Assembly: GCA_029962745.1 (NCBI GenBank)
Contig: CM057158.1
Span: 10,303,780-10,367,779 of the forward strand
From: Echinometra lucunter
Lineage: Eukaryota; Echinodermata; Echinoidea; Camarodonta; Echinometridae
Direction of reading: 5' to 3'
DNA: 64,000 bases
Made by a program: the position numbers and the translations under genes. Below the pieces are notes generated by a model. That model was not told the origin of the DNA. It made no database searches and worked only from the letters and a program-made list of their open reading frames with translations. This document shows positions 1-14,859 of this stretch, one piece after another (the first letter of the stretch is position 1; each line of letters starts with the position of its first letter).

Positions 1-1050
1 ACTTGTACGCGAGGTAACATAATTTATTTCGGGATACATTTTTTTCTCCTCAGCGAAATCTTACTGTGGCATATAGTCCCGATATAGGTCAAAAGGCACA
101 TCGAATAAGCCTCTATTTCATCTGCTTTTGAGCACCCATGTCATGACGTCATTAGTAGTCATATTTCATGGGGTCCGAGTCGAATACTAATTTTAGATTC
201 GTCTCCATTCGTCTATTTTTGATCATCCTTTTGTGGGATTCCCTCGCTTGGGGAAAAGGGTAATGTTTCCAAGATGTACTGTATAATGATAATGTGATTC
301 GAATGAAATGAGACAGATTTCATGGATAAACTCTCCTACGTGTGGGTTTTACGTGCGGGATTTCTGCAGTTTTACTTCTTCGTACAATAAACGGATCAAC
401 CCTACATAAGTTTTGTGGAGTGCAGTTTGTGTAATCTGTCTGTTCACATGATCTAGATCTTCTGTCACGATGATTTTTCTAATGAAAATGGCTTTGTATT
501 AAAAACTTTAGATGTAGCAGCCTTTAGCCTCGAGTGGGTGGTGAATTAAAAAAAAAAGAACAGTCTGGGGATCATCCTCTTTACCTCCACCGTATTTCCA
601 TTACATTAATCGGTGTTACATAGTGACTTTTGTCCGTAATGACATAAAAGCTTTTATCCTCAGATACTCCCTCTCATGGTATAGTTATGAAACGAACCGG
701 TAAATGATTTATTTTCCATATGTTTGAGCTAATAGCTGCCCCTTTCCTTGATCCTTGCCGCTAAAGGTATTTCATTGCCTTGTCGTTGATCTTCTTTTTG
801 TTGTTTTTCCTCATACAAGCATTCAGGTAACATGGGTAATATTGTATTAAGTTTTTTCATGTATTTACACTTTACATTTTACATTTTGCATTCTACAATT
901 TATAAGGTATAGGCCTATTAAGGCAAACAAAACAGTTCACTGTAAACTTTACTAAGTGAATCTGTCATTAGATATATTCTGTGTAAAAAAAAATGCTTGC
1001 CTCAAACTAATAAAATGTACCTAAAGTATTCTTCATATTTTATTTTCCAG
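1..1050. other. Non-coding, presumed intron of the SMPD3-like gene
   Basis: AT-rich sequence with no open frame of note and no recognisable domain. Because exon A starts in mid-protein at an acceptor, this stretch is presumably the 3' part of an intron. The last 40 bases give a pyrimidine-rich acceptor context. Confidence 0.6.
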
Positions 1051-1126
1051 GTTCATCTAGGTCGCAGTGATGAGGGTCATCCAGTCGTAGGCTACGTGGC
1101 GATCACACAGTTACAGGCTGCACAAA
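1051..1126 (+). CDS. SMPD3: nSMase2-like exon A (T-H-L motif region, His replaced by Gln)
   Basis: The acceptor is a pyrimidine-rich stretch ending TTTTCCAG at 1050 and the donor is GTAAGC from 1127. The exon encodes 25 residues plus one base. It contains VGYVAITQLQAAQ, which aligns with the nSMase2 segment V-G-Y-I-A-C-T-H-L-H-A-P-Q. In the EEP superfamily the His of this motif is the counterpart of DNase I His134 and takes part in phosphodiester hydrolysis; here the codon at 1108-1110 is CAG (Gln). The exon is too short to appear as an ORF and was found from splice sites and homology. It is assumed to start in phase 0, since all 25 codons are open. What precedes it is outside the window. Confidence 0.82.
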
Positions 1127-1167
1127 GTAAGCCTATCTATCTATTTACATGATTTAGTAATAAATGC

Positions 1168-1425
1168 AGGGGCGGCGGCAGGGTATTTTGATAGGGGGCA
1201 AGATGACCCACAGGTGATTTCATTTACGTTTGAAACTGTTAAATGAAAAAAAACAGGGGTATTATATAATTGCATGTCCCGTCCATCTCTTTCCCCATAC
1301 TCCTCTTTTTTTTTCTTCCTTCTCTTTCTTCCTCTTTTTTTTTTCTCTTTTTTTGATCACTTGAAAAATCAAAGGTCGCGGTCGCCCACTGCCTCCCCTG
1401 TAGCGCCCCCCCCTGAATAAATGCC
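1168..1425. repeat. Short 'GGGGCGGCGGCAGGG' repeat element with poly-C end
   Basis: Begins with GGGGCGGCGGCAGGG and ends with TGCCTCCCCTGTAGCGCC followed by a C run, so the ends are roughly complementary. The interior is an A/G-rich, C/T-rich low-complexity stretch. It looks like a member of the abundant 'ggggcgg...poly-C' insertions seen elsewhere in the window. Boundaries are approximate. Confidence 0.4.
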
Positions 1426-1892
1426 TGACTACTATATGAAAAAACGAATTCTTCAAATACAACTCAAGCCCAGTCGTGGTGTAGCTATGGGATGCCCCCC
1501 CCCAAAAAAAAAAAAAAAAATATAAAAAATTAACAGAGAGTGAAAGAGAAAGAAAAAAGGTCTCGGTCCCTTAACGCCCTCATTTTTAATATATTTTGTA
1601 AGACTCACGTGCCTTTTCAAGACACGAGGACTCTCTCACTTACTCGGCCCAAGCTACTCCACTGTTCACCAGTCAGTATTTTCTTCAAACCCTTGTGATA
1701 ACGTTTGCAACTACAGATTTCTTTTTCTTTTCAGGTTTCTCCCAGGACAATGTACATGCTGTATGGATATAAAACTTGCAGCATATAATAGATTAGAGCT
1801 GATGTGATGAAGCCACATTACCCCGTTTTTTTTAAAAGATAGCTTAATGATGACCTCATTTAACGATTGTAACTAGGCCCTAAACAGAACTG

Positions 1893-2018
1893 AGGGTGTA
1901 ACATAAAGAGATACAATCAATCTTACGATCAATTGTAAATCTTTAGTACATGGTTTGCCGTAGACTTACGATTGATATCAGTCGTAAGATGGATTGTATT
2001 TTTATGTTACAGGGCCCT
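1893..2018. repeat. Hairpin MITE-like element (GTAACATAAA termini)
   Basis: The left arm GGGTGTAACATAAAGAGATA and the right arm, read on the other strand, CCCTGTAACATAAAAATACA are inverted copies. The inner parts (CAATC-ATCTTACGA types) also pair, so the whole element of about 125 bp can fold on itself. No long ORF. A fragment related to the inner part (CTTACAATCAATCGTAAG) occurs near 31218. Probably a non-autonomous DNA element. Confidence 0.55.
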
Positions 2019-5000
2019 GATGTTATAGGTTCAGTAAACAAGTAAATATTGCAATTATCTTATCCTTTTTATTTGGTTTCATGCCATGAATAAAGGGATA
2101 ATCAAAAGAAATGTTCGAGTAGGAGAGGTTATAGAAGAAGGTGACAAGATTGGCAATCCTTCGTTTCCCTTTAGCGCCTCAATAGGCTCTAGCTAAGGTT
2201 AATAAGATTAAAATGGTGTAGTTTAGATGTTGGGGTATTCGTATAGACTGGTTTAATCAGTGTTCATGCCTCTCAGAACAATCGCAATCAGAGCGGAGGA
2301 CAGGTGGCCCCTACCTAGCTGTCAATTCTGCTAGAGATAAAAAAAGCAAATCAAACAGCTCAAACACACCACCAGTAGATGTAACAAATCTCATGTGGCC
2401 AGTTCACACCTATAGGCAGCCCTGAGATTCACACCGTGTATGCACACAACAGAGTAGAGCTGAAACAACAGCCTGTCCCACGTATTCGTTTCTATGTAGG
2501 TCGAGTGTGGGTGCTGATATCAAAGAGCCAGGCCAAGTCAAACATTGGTGCCCCATAAACCCATCTCCCATTCAGCATCACGAATCGCTGGTAATAAAAG
2601 AAAGGAGGTCGTTTACTTCTTTTCTTTTGTTGCCGCGAGGTTCAAAACGTTGATTACAAAGTGAAAGTGATATTCAACCTTAGAAGATAGCAGGTAAGTG
2701 AATGAAGATTGGCGGGCGCTTTTCAGCGAGGATTGATTGGAGTCCTTTATTGCGCCATTTCGCGCGGTCTGTTTTCATCTCCCTCAAAGAGCCCTGGTTG
2801 CCTCTTGTACGTGTATTCTCCAGGGGTCCACTCTTATATTGGCTGGCCCGCAAGAAATGCGATCGCTTCCGCTGTTAGCCTACCAGAGGGGCGACACGTT
2901 ACGGTTTACGAGAGAAAATTGAGAGTAGCCGCTTTTTTATTTCTCATGTCGCAGGATTTGGTTTCCTATTAGGCGTTGCCTAGACGGTAACGGTTCGGGA
3001 AAAAATCCGCTCTGAACAAAAACAAAAAACAAAATGTAAAAAGTGCATTTAAAAGTTCATGGCTGTTTTGCCCTTTCTGCTTATGTAAATCCTCGTGTTC
3101 ATTTGAACATGGTGCTCCGCTTAAACATTGTAGCCATTTAATTAAAGCTAATTACTTATTTAGTATTGACACCTGTTACATGGCTTGGAGTCTTACATGT
3201 TTTTAAAACATGAGTAGAAGTTTACAGAATTTACTGTTCTCATATATGTTGATTGATCTGAAAGCAGCAACCTTAAATGCTATTAAAACTCTTAACCCTG
3301 GCATTTTTCTCTCGGCATTTCAAGGGATATAAATAGGGGTGCGCCGGAGCGATGAGTGAAGACAGTAGAATGGGAGAGGGAGGGGAGAGCACAGTACGCT
3401 TGCTCTGCCCCCCCCCCCCCCCATCCCTTTGGCGTTGCCCACTCGCAGGTCCCGGCGCACCTGCATGTACACCTGTATAGTGTAGTAGTTACAAGGGGCA
3501 CGCACCCTTTCCAAAGAATTGGTGGAAGAAAGCATGGAGAGAAATGAGAAAAAATGTTCAGCGGGGAAGGAGGCAACGCCAACGTTAAAAACAGATGATT
3601 ATGACTTCTTTCCCACACTAAAAAATGATGACTCTTTTCTTTTGCATCATTATCACCGGCGTAAATCCGTTTCGGGCAGTGGAGGGGGGGGGGGGGAATG
3701 ATCGAAATATTTCGCAGAAATTTCTAGCGTGATTACACATGAGTACACGCACACCCTCACCCACTCGCACAGACCCACAGACATACCTTCCCATCCTGTT
3801 TCTCGTTTTCGATAGCAATTCAAATAGAAATTTTACTACTATAACCCTATATCCCCATCGGGATTTACGCCAATGTTCATGTTCATTATATTTACAATTA
3901 TTAGTGCCCTTCTATGATACCTGTGCCCCCACCAGTGCCTACTTACTAGTTCAGTCGATGCTCTTAGCAAATGCTCCTGTTTTGAGGAACAACACTGTGA
4001 ATGTCCTTTTCTAAATAGAAATATATTAAAACATTTCTATTATAATTATCTGTTAAACTACTGACAAGTTCATATCTACTACTGATAGGATAGGCATTTT
4101 GTTTGCATATGAGTTAAACCCTCGAGGATTTTTTTTTTTTTTTGGGGGGGGGGGGGGTGCGTGCAGAAAAATTGTAGATGAAGCTCCCCCCAAAAAACGA
4201 ACAAACAAACAAACAAACAAACTCGCAAAAGTAAAAAACATTTATTTTGTTTCCTGGCAACAAAAAGTTGTCGACAATTCAAATTCACATAAAGTTGGGG
4301 TTGAAAATATGACGTCATGAGTTTGTCTGTGCAACTTTTGGATTTAAAGTTAATTGAAATCTCCTGTCTGATAAATAGAGATTCCTAACTGTCAACCTGA
4401 TCGGTTGCCGTAGAAGGTGTTGAGCATTTCTGAAAAGAGTGTCAAATGAAAAGTGACAGAAAGTGTTGAGATGAATTAAGTTAATATGTAAAGTTAACAC
4501 CGATTTATCAAAAACCACTTTGGTGTTGGTGAACTAAAGACGAAAAAGCATCTTAATGGAATAAAGCGATGATTTTTTTTTTTTTCATTCATAAAATATA
4601 ACCAGCACCCATTAAACAGTCTGACCCAGCTATCCCTCTCGGAACACTTGAACGTTAGCCTTTTCAGGTCATTAAACATTTACGAGGTGCCTTTCCACTT
4701 TTCCTTTTGACCCAGAATTGTTCCGTATACAGAAGCTTCGTCTCAATACTGAATGTCATATCAGTTCTCTAGGGTCGCCAAAAATTTTTAGCTCCAACAT
4801 GTCCAAGCATGAGGGAGGAGGGGTGGAATTTGTATTATTTTTTTCACAGAGAAATTACAGTTGTGTGTTATGTCCCTTGTCCCTTGTCATGAGATAAATT
4901 CACACAAAGAATGTGTTTATTGTGCTTTAGCTTTACATATCAGAGGAGGAGAGATGTAGATTTTTATGATGGTAGAAGTGTTACCCCCAACCCATCCCAT

Positions 5001-6894
5001 GGCTGCGCCCAATCCCATAAAGATATTCATAGATGCACCATACCTTAAGTTTCTTGCCTCGTATAGTTTTCAAGAGATACTGTGGCTTTACCACATGAAA
5101 GAAAAGGAACTCATATAGCCATACACAACAACGATGCTGGCTGCATGGGGTACTTGTGTTTGGGTGATTGCTTTTGAGTGTTAAACCGAGAGGGTCGGGT
5201 GCTCCGATTACAAGAATTGCTTACCATCGGGCTGAGACAAGTATTTACGGGGTATCCGTGCTAGTTATGAAAAATCATCCGCTATAAGTCCTGCCTGTTG
5301 TATTCATGAATATTGTAAGACGAGGTATGGAACTTAATATCCCATATTTGGCATCCGAAGGGAAGAGAGATTTTTCTTCGGAGGGCGGATAACCTATACT
5401 CAGAAAGGGTAATAAGCGCGTTGCTTTGAGAAAGGGCAGCATTTCATTTTCATTATCGATTAATGTGGAGCATTTTGCTTTGGGGGGCAAAGTGCGACAG
5501 TCTGATGTTATCAGTATGCTATTTGTGGTAGATCTGATTATGATTATTAAAGTAGGGGCTCTATAAAGCCGAAAATATTGTTTATGAGCAGTAAGAAAAT
5601 CGAATCATTTGTTATAAGAATAAATCATGCTTTTGTTTCTTATTGAATCGTCTATACAACTCAATCAGCCAATGTAGTAATGCATCATTAATTCGTAAAA
5701 TTCATGAATATTAAATCGAAACTTTGATACCGTCATCCATTTTATATTCATGCACTCGTTTAAATGGGAACTTGTAGTAGCCGTATTCTATATCCGAGTG
5801 GGTGAATGCTTGATGAAATACTATTAAGTAACCATGTTGACTAATGGTAAGACCAATGATCTCCCACTCCACATAGCTCAGTCGTTACTCTATGTCACTG
5901 ACTTCAGCCCTGGGGCGGATCCAAATTTCCATTTAAAAAAAAATGGGAAGGGGAAGGGAGAATAGTACCGATAATCTTTTTTCTTTTTTTTTTAATTAAA
6001 AAAAGGGCACATTAAAACAACTGGGGGATCACACCATTATTGACGTGTATGCTTTTCTGGTTTTTAATAGGAGTCTGTCCTTGGATCCAATACTCTTTAT
6101 AGAGTCATTATTGATAACTTTACTTCATTCACTGTCATCAGCTTTCAACTAGATACAAAGTGGATCTCTGTGCCATGATTTGTGTTTAACACGTTAAAAC
6201 GTTTTAAATATGTAAGCCATGGCCTCTCTAATGTTACCGTGATGAACCTAATGCTGACCTCATGAGTCATGAATTCCGATTTTCTACCACTTCATGAGTA
6301 GCTAATTACTTTAAGGGGCACACAATTGATATATCTCATAGGATCTGCTGCCAAGGATCCAGTCAGACGAATTTGATGTTGAATAATTGTATCATCTTAC
6401 GTACAATCATCACTGGTCCATCACTTTTTCCTCTGGAATATAGACACACAACGTTATCATGACAGGCCGAGTTTCTTTCACTAACAGATAAAGGCCCCCT
6501 TTTTCAATTATTGCTGCATTTGGGTTCTACAGTTAGTCAACAAGGAAAAAGTTGTTTAAGCCACAAAATTCAAGCACTCTTTTCCAATTATTATGCATGA
6601 TTTGAAAATGAATAAAGACATGGAAAAAATTACTTGGTACATTAAAAACACTTGAAACAGAGTTGCATTAAAAACACTTGAAGCAGAGTTTAAACGTGTT
6701 AGCTAATCGTAGCAGCATAGTAAATCGACGAAATGTATTCCATATTACAGGTATTAGAGATCAAAAACGTGTTTCTTTTTTTAAACATGATTATGCCGTG
6801 TCACAAACATTTTCTTCAACAAGTTTCATGAAAATATTTTTTCCGAAGCAATCTTATTATAAACACAATTTCGTTCTATTTCACACATTTACAG
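2019..6894. other. Intron between exons A and B
   Basis: AT-rich intronic DNA. It contains a C13 run near 3409, a GA/CA-rich stretch near 3740-3870 whose 'gggatttacgccaatg' motif recurs in the 11258-12455 element, a T-run/G-run junction at 4131-4157, and an (AACA)n run at 4198-4221. ORFs here are open by chance; none shows a recognised domain. Confidence 0.6.
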
Positions 6895-7041
6895 AGGATG
6901 ACTTGCGTTCGGCGCAGATGGACGCCATTTTGAAGTGGCTTAACAACTTCCATGTCTACAGTCATCGGCTTGAAGGACTGCAAGAAGTAGTGGCCTTTGA
7001 CGTCCTCTGCGGAAACTTCAACTTCGACAACATGTCTCCAA
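6895..7041 (+). CDS. SMPD3: nSMase2-like exon B (G-D-F-N motif region, Asp replaced by Asn)
   Basis: The acceptor ends TTTACAG at 6894 and the donor is GTAAGT from 7042. The first two bases complete a Lys codon begun in exon A, and the exon ends one base into the next codon. The product contains an amphipathic helix (residues around MDAILKWLNNF) and then AFDVLCGNFNFDNMSP, which matches the nSMase2 V/A-F-D-V-C-G-D-F-N-F-D-N block. The EEP catalytic Asp (DNase I Asp168 position) is Asn here, codon AAC at 7014-7016, while the following F-N-F-D-N is intact. An ORF can be opened upstream at 6678, but its first part is intronic: the homology begins at the acceptor. Confidence 0.9.
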
Positions 7042-10000
7042 GTAAGTCAACCTTGATAAACTAAATTTTTATCACGACAGCTCCTGCAAACCTTTTATTT
7101 AGTAGAAAAGGACCAATTTTATTGGATGGAGAAGGTCCCTAGGAATGGCTGGGAGTTTGCCCATTGAATTGATTTGGCTGTCAAAGGTAGGCTGGTAAAC
7201 CCTGACACAAAGTCAGGTAGTGTGATCCATTAGAAATGAATATAACCACCCTTGATAACTGCGATCTGACATTTAATCTGGTGACAATTTTTCTTTTATT
7301 TTTCATGTGATGTAGGATTTATTGTTATGGCTGATATAATTTTCTGCAGGGTTTCTGGTCAGGGCTCGGGTTAATTTTGGGACCAGGGTGGAAGTTAAGA
7401 ACTCGTGTAGTGCAAGAAATTAAATGTGGACCAAGTACACCTTGTAGCAAGTGTTGTGAGATCATATTAACATAAAAAATATTGCATGTTGTTGTGATAT
7501 CATTACATTAAACACCGTTTTCTGGAATGTCCATTACTGCAAAATGTGAAACATGCGATTTGGTATACAGCCTAAAAAAATGTAAATGAAATAATACACC
7601 ATAGCATGAAAACAAGTTATTCGGGAAGAATTTAGTTCTACTACTATATATACAGACAGACGGTGTATACCTCATTGGCTTGTTGTCTGTTGGAAAAGAC
7701 ATCTGAATATGTTAAGCATCTGTTCGCAGTATAAGCATTAATTACATATGGTCTGACACCTACGATGGCATTCATTTCATAGTTATTTTCATGCGTATCA
7801 CTAAAAATGATCGGAGCTCATAACCCGAAGAGTCATAATTAATTTATGATCCGTATTGTCCCATGGGGATAATTAGGAACCATGTGACTTTTTCTCCTGA
7901 TTGAAACGCTAAAGTAATGAGCTAATGTAAAATATTGAAAGAAAAACCCGCACCCACACACGCGAGCAACTGAAGAAACAGAGCACTGTACATTTGACTA
8001 CAGTACCTTTCCCCCTAAAAATATCATAAAAATTAGATACATTAATATTCTAGGCAATCTGCTTGCCATTGTGCCATAGGGACGTTGTGCCCTTTATTTT
8101 CCAAGTAGACGAGAGACCACGAAAGGCGTAGTCAGGTTTCACAGAGGTGCCAGAACCTCTGCATCCATCTGCCAGTCTTACTGAGAGGCGGCCGAGTCTT
8201 GTTTGCTTGTCTTCTTCTCCTAAGCCTACTTTACCCGCTTTTCCTCATGATGTTCAGTTCAATAACAGAGAATAAGATCCCCCTTCTTCCTTCGTCTCTA
8301 TAAGAGGTAACCAGATCCCCCTGGCATAGCAGAACGACGTCATTTCAGGCTTTTGGTCACATTGGGTACACATGCATTTCAGCGTCCGCCGTAAAAATGG
8401 AAGTCCACAATGCAACACCATGATGTAAGAGAGAATACCGTCCTACTTTCATGCAAAGGTCACAACGAATATACTATATTATGCAATAAAACTCCTGAAA
8501 ACTCTCTATATTTAACAATACTGTAGCTTTGATTCAATCTTCGACCTGTAACTTCGTTAGGCCCTATGAAAATATTAGAATAGTTTTTAAATACTAATAT
8601 GGCGGTGTTGAAAGAAGGTGGTGTAAATCCTTTTATCTTAGTGGGATATCATTTCTGCAGACAGACCATTTTTCGCGCGACTCCCAAGTGAATAGACGCA
8701 CATTCAGCAGAGCACAACGCACACATTGGTGAAATTGGAGATCCCAGATTGATTGATGGAACCAGCCACTTGATCGATATTCAGTTCTTATAGAAAAAAT
8801 GTTGAATTCAATCCCAGGAATTAATTTGATTTGATTATTGTCATTCCAGCGTATTTAGTCATGTCCATCGTCTTGCATGACTTGCTGCGTATGTCGTTGT
8901 TTTTTGTGTGGTTATGAGACCATTATCGTTTCACTGTCGTTTTACTTAACAGTTTCTCACAAGTGACATCGTGCTCCATGACAACACCATGATACTCCTG
9001 TCCACTGTTAGTCAACGAAAACAATTCAAAGATAACCTTGCACAAATATTCATTTACTTTTTGAGAGCATAGTATTTCAGTGACATCAGTTTACTGAAAA
9101 GTCTTCACACCTGAGATTGAATTCCATGGTAACAACACGTTCAGTGCTACTGCTCAATGTTGATTACCTAAAGCACCTTATTTACGCATTGCGCAAATTA
9201 CATTGAGGAAACTAATATTTGATGATGGTTTTGATTTCCATTCTTACCGTCACCGTTCATGAAAAAAGAAAGAAAAAAAAAATGTCAGAGAATAGTTATT
9301 CAGATTACTTATGCATAGGCAAGGCAGAGGAATGACCAGATCACAAAGGCAGGTGTAGACGTTTGATTATAGTACATTAAAAAAGGGAAATTCAATAATC
9401 TGTGAAGCATACATAGCATACCCAAATCACATCACCTTATTCTCTTTAAGGCCTGGAAAAGAAATACTCATAACTACCAATAGACAGCTGATAGAGGATT
9501 CCCCCTTCTGTGTATAGGTTTCTAGATACGCCATTAATTTTCTTCTGAATTACAAATCAGTGCTGTAGGCATGGTAGGAGCTGCACCTGAGACATTATTT
9601 ATTCATTTTTTCATGATAACTTATTTGGTCAAGATAAATAATCAACCTATTAATAATTGATTTTTAATATATAATTTGGAATGAGATCCGTGGATCGTCT
9701 CTCTTTCTTAAAGCCCTGAGTAAAGTTTGGTATCATTATTGTTGTCGCTTATGTCTACTTGTCATGCCCCCCCCCCTCTCTCTCCCTTCCTCCCTCGCTC
9801 TTTCTTTTTCCCCCTCTCTCCCTATTATGTATGCCTTTCCTTGCTGTCTTTCTTAGCATTTCTATGCCTGTCATTATTATTACTGGGAGTACAGATAGAT
9901 ACAGAGAGAGAGAGAGGTAGGATAGGGCAGGAGAGAGTGAGAGTGGTTAATAAATAAAGGGGGAAGGGGATTGCCGAAAGAAGGAGAAAGAAGACCCTCT

Positions 10001-11257
10001 AGTTGGAGTCTTTCGCTGATACTGCTTCATAGTGTGTTTTCCATGAGGGATTTCAGTTTCTGTCTCTTTGACGTGTGGAATCGTGAAAATATGAATGTTG
10101 TAGACTACTCTTTCGAAAACACGGCTTAAATGCAGTCACTTTCTCACCTTTTTGGCGTCACCTCTGTAATGCATGCACGGACCTTGATAGATCGACGGCG
10201 CCACAATCACGACACGAATCGCACATGGAACGAGCTCAGGTTTCTATTCAGAGGAGACATTCTTTTCATTTATGTATTTTAAGGGCGTCCTTCACGCTTT
10301 CCCTTCCCCTCCTTTGTTGAGTCCCTATATTAGATGTTAGTGCATGTTTTTGCCTCTATACATTTTCTAACGAATAGCACTGGGGATACAAAATGACTGG
10401 TAGCTTTTACTGACCTTGCTTTGCTTATTAAATAAGTTCCATGGCTATGGGAGAGTAATGTTTTAATGTTCTTGCCTCGTAATAACACTTTGAGTCGGCC
10501 TATTGCAAGGGCAATGTCTGATAACCGTGGTAGGGGCCAGAAAATAGCAGACTGCTGATTGAAGGTGGCTTCTGTTTAGCATCTAAGGTCTCAAATTATT
10601 CATTTTGTGGCTTTCTTCCGCTGCGCGGGGACGAAACTTTGAGCGTTGATCTCCTCCACTCTTATTAGGTACTACAAGTTGATGGATCCGTCGACGCACA
10701 ACCTTTGAAAAGGTGTTACCCTGCTGCTTAAGAAGGGCCATCATCAATTACGTCATAAGCGTGATGGTATTATATATTTATAGCCTGATGTGACAGCATC
10801 ATCATTAACCTGCATATTTCATGTAAATATTCCGACCCACTGATTACCTAACCGGAGAATACTCCGGTTCAAAAACCGTTGTAAAGTACAAACGGATTAA
10901 GTGCTCTCGAGTCAATATGGAGTCTGAACAGAAATTAGTGAAGGAGGAAGGAAGGAGCATGCGAGAAGTAACATCATAGTGAGGCAAAGAAAGATGAACT
11001 TATCAATAACAGAGAAGTGATGTGATATCAGTGACTAAAAGATTTTTTTATGTCAAAGTTTGAAAGTTGACTTCCTAGACTTCCCAGAGACCTTATTAGT
11101 GCACAAACCTTAATAAGGCCCAATGCTTAAAATTTCTCTCAAATCTCGGTTTAATGTGAAATTTTTATTGGATAAAAACCTATCATTGTATTTCTGAACT
11201 GAATTAAAAAGCCCCTACATAAAGCTATAGTTATTCACACTTGTTATGGGTTGTTGT
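7042..11257. other. First part of the 28-kb intron; no gene seen
   Basis: No domain-bearing ORF. A polypyrimidine stretch (9766-9830) and a short GA run (9901-9916) are the only low-complexity features, plus a small perfect inverted repeat AACCGGAG/CTCCGGTT near 10850-10869. Intronic by position. Confidence 0.55.
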
Positions 11258-12455
<1,198 letters not shown>

Positions 12456-13358
12456 TTGTACGACACGTACTCCATCGAGAATTCTTTCTCGTCAACTTCG
12501 TACACCGACCGAATACTGAACTATAAGCTAGACCCAAACTATGCCAAACCCTAAACCCTACTGCAGTCCTAACCGTGTATCTTTGACGAAAAAAAGTCAG
12601 GAGCAATTGTCGTCGGAGCATATGTCGGTTCTCCTTTTCGCAAGACCTAATATTTTGTACCTCTACCCCTCAATTCCCTTCTCCTTCTGCGTTTCTCCTT
12701 AAACATGTTAAATGGTGCTCGTTACCTTTTTTTCCTTATTATGCCATTATGAGGAAGTGCCACACCTTTTTTCCTCTTCTGATTTTTTTAAATGATTGTC
12801 TCATGCAAAAAATGTCATTACAGACGTGATAAACACACGATGAACTTTTCAAACCTTGAATCCGAATCTTCGCCTCCCGTGAAATGCACCTGTAACATAT
12901 TTTGAAGAAGATTAAAACGGTTGACAAAGTAATATACACATGTGGGTGTTGGGGAGGAAAGAGGGTCGACCGAATGGCAGCAGTTATTGCAATGTATTGT
13001 AATGCAGACAAACAATTTCTCCCATTTCAATTTATTTCTTATCAAGAATCTAATATGTATTCGCCTGGGAGGAACCTCCTTGTGGGTGTCCAATTTAACT
13101 CAGGATATGTCTTTTGTGAGATTCATTTCTTCGATTCACTGATAGCTATCTCTGTTGACAAAAAAGTACATCGTGTTTTCAAGTTCTACTCCGTTCTTCC
13201 TTCTGGTACTAGTCTTCATCTCTTCGCATCTATTCCTTTTTCTGCTTTATTTAGTTAATTGATCATAAATACTGCGTCCCTTACGATGTCGTTTCTTTAC
13301 CTTGTCTTTTGAATTGTCATTTCAAAGAGGCTTCATAGTAGCCTGCTTCATCTTGTTC

Positions 13359-13394
<36 letters not shown>

Positions 13395-14859
13395 CCTCCC
13401 TTTGTGCGCGTTTGGGGGGGGGGTCGCATTCATCCTTGCTTCGTGTTAATATTTATCCTTTATTTATTTATTTTTTTTACTATCTACCCATCACCATGTA
13501 GTGTCTCCTTTGAATGAGCTAGATGCGGTATAATAGGAAACAAAAGAAAACAATGAATTCCTGAACCATACAGTTCTCTCTACTTAGCTCGAATATAAAC
13601 GAATACATCCTATTCAACTTTTATTCCTTAAACACACACGCAAATGATTCTGGAAACATTTCTCTGCCATTTTCAGAAATATTTCTTAGATGAACACCTC
13701 CCCCCCCCCCCCCCTCTCTCTCTCTCTCTCGATCGTTCTCCTTTTATGAATCATAGAGATATTTGTCTGACAAAAAAGTGTTGAATGTCATTATTCTCCT
13801 ATTTGATTAATATATTAATTTGTATCCACATAATAATTATTAAAATCTCCGTAAGTGAAAGTAAGGGGAAAAGAAAAAACGAATTATGGAAAGAATAAGA
13901 CGTACCCGGGACAAACGGACAATATAACACAGAACATTTGAGAGAAAAGTTCATTATGATCAGCATATACATGTATAATTCGCCTTGAAGGTATAGATAT
14001 CATTTTCATACAGACTATCCATGACTTAGTTGAGATCATTACGTGGAAGAGGATGAATGATAATTTTTTCCCCGCTGGCAGAAAACTCCATTTGTGCAAA
14101 TCACATTATTAAATCGACAAAAATATAAACATATCCCGTGGCATCGAAACGCTATCGGTGTACCTGGGATATCGTATTTCTTTAAAAAGCCATGTTGGTA
14201 GATGTTGTCTCCGTCTATTTTAATCGAAAGTTCTTCATTGGAGCGAAGTATTAACACAGCTCATCTGTGAAACATTCTTTGAAGCAATTCTGAGCTGTGG
14301 GTTGTACAGCAGTATAATGTTTGTGTTCGATTCCTCCCTTTATGGTTCACCTACATGGGCACAACCATGTGCCTCTTCTGACACGGATTTGGTTTTATTA
14401 ATTCATTTTGTTTGCATAGATTACTGAAAGGGAATGGAGACTCACTGTAACACCTCAGTAAAGATTAGATAATCTGACCAACTCTTCGTTATAACTGGGA
14501 AATTCAATACAAGTATTCTGTTATTAATTGCTTTTGAATGTGGGCAGGTCTAATGCATTTAGTCAGCAAATTTCAATGTCCCTTGCGTTAACTAGTATCA
14601 TGGAGTAAGAAACATTGACATCAAATCTATCATTTAATTCCAATTTTACAGAGATCTCAGCTCCAGTAGGGCGATTTTTAAACTTTAAATATGCTAATAA
14701 TCTTAATGTATTAAAAAATTTCTGGGACTTTCTCATGGCATAATGGATTATGGAATATAACGGATTATTTTCGAATGACATAAAGTAATGTAACTAACAG
14801 ATAATTTTCCATTAGCTCTTGAAGGACATAATCCTTGGACAATGGAAGTGTATTTTCAC
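12456..14859. other. Intron stretch with CT and poly-C tracts
   Basis: Contains (CT)n at 13359-13394, a C run then (CT)n at 13699-13730 and a G run near 13415. No supported gene. Confidence 0.55.

Noticed and set aside
1108..1110. Explaining the T-Q-L motif by a wrong reading frame or shifted splice site
   Set aside because: The frame is fixed by V-G-Y-V-A before it and by the in-phase join to exon B after it, so Gln is the true reading of this sequence.
2709..2972. 87-codon ORF in slightly GC-richer DNA
   Set aside because: No recognisable domain, no splice-site or homology support, and it lies in an intron of the SMPD3-like gene.
6678..7064. A 128-codon ORF spanning exon B
   Set aside because: Only the part from 6895 to 7041 is homologous to nSMase2, and it is bounded by consensus splice sites. 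The upstream codons are intronic readthrough.
12540..12562. Telomere-like CCCTAAACCCTA
   Set aside because: Only two units, not an array.
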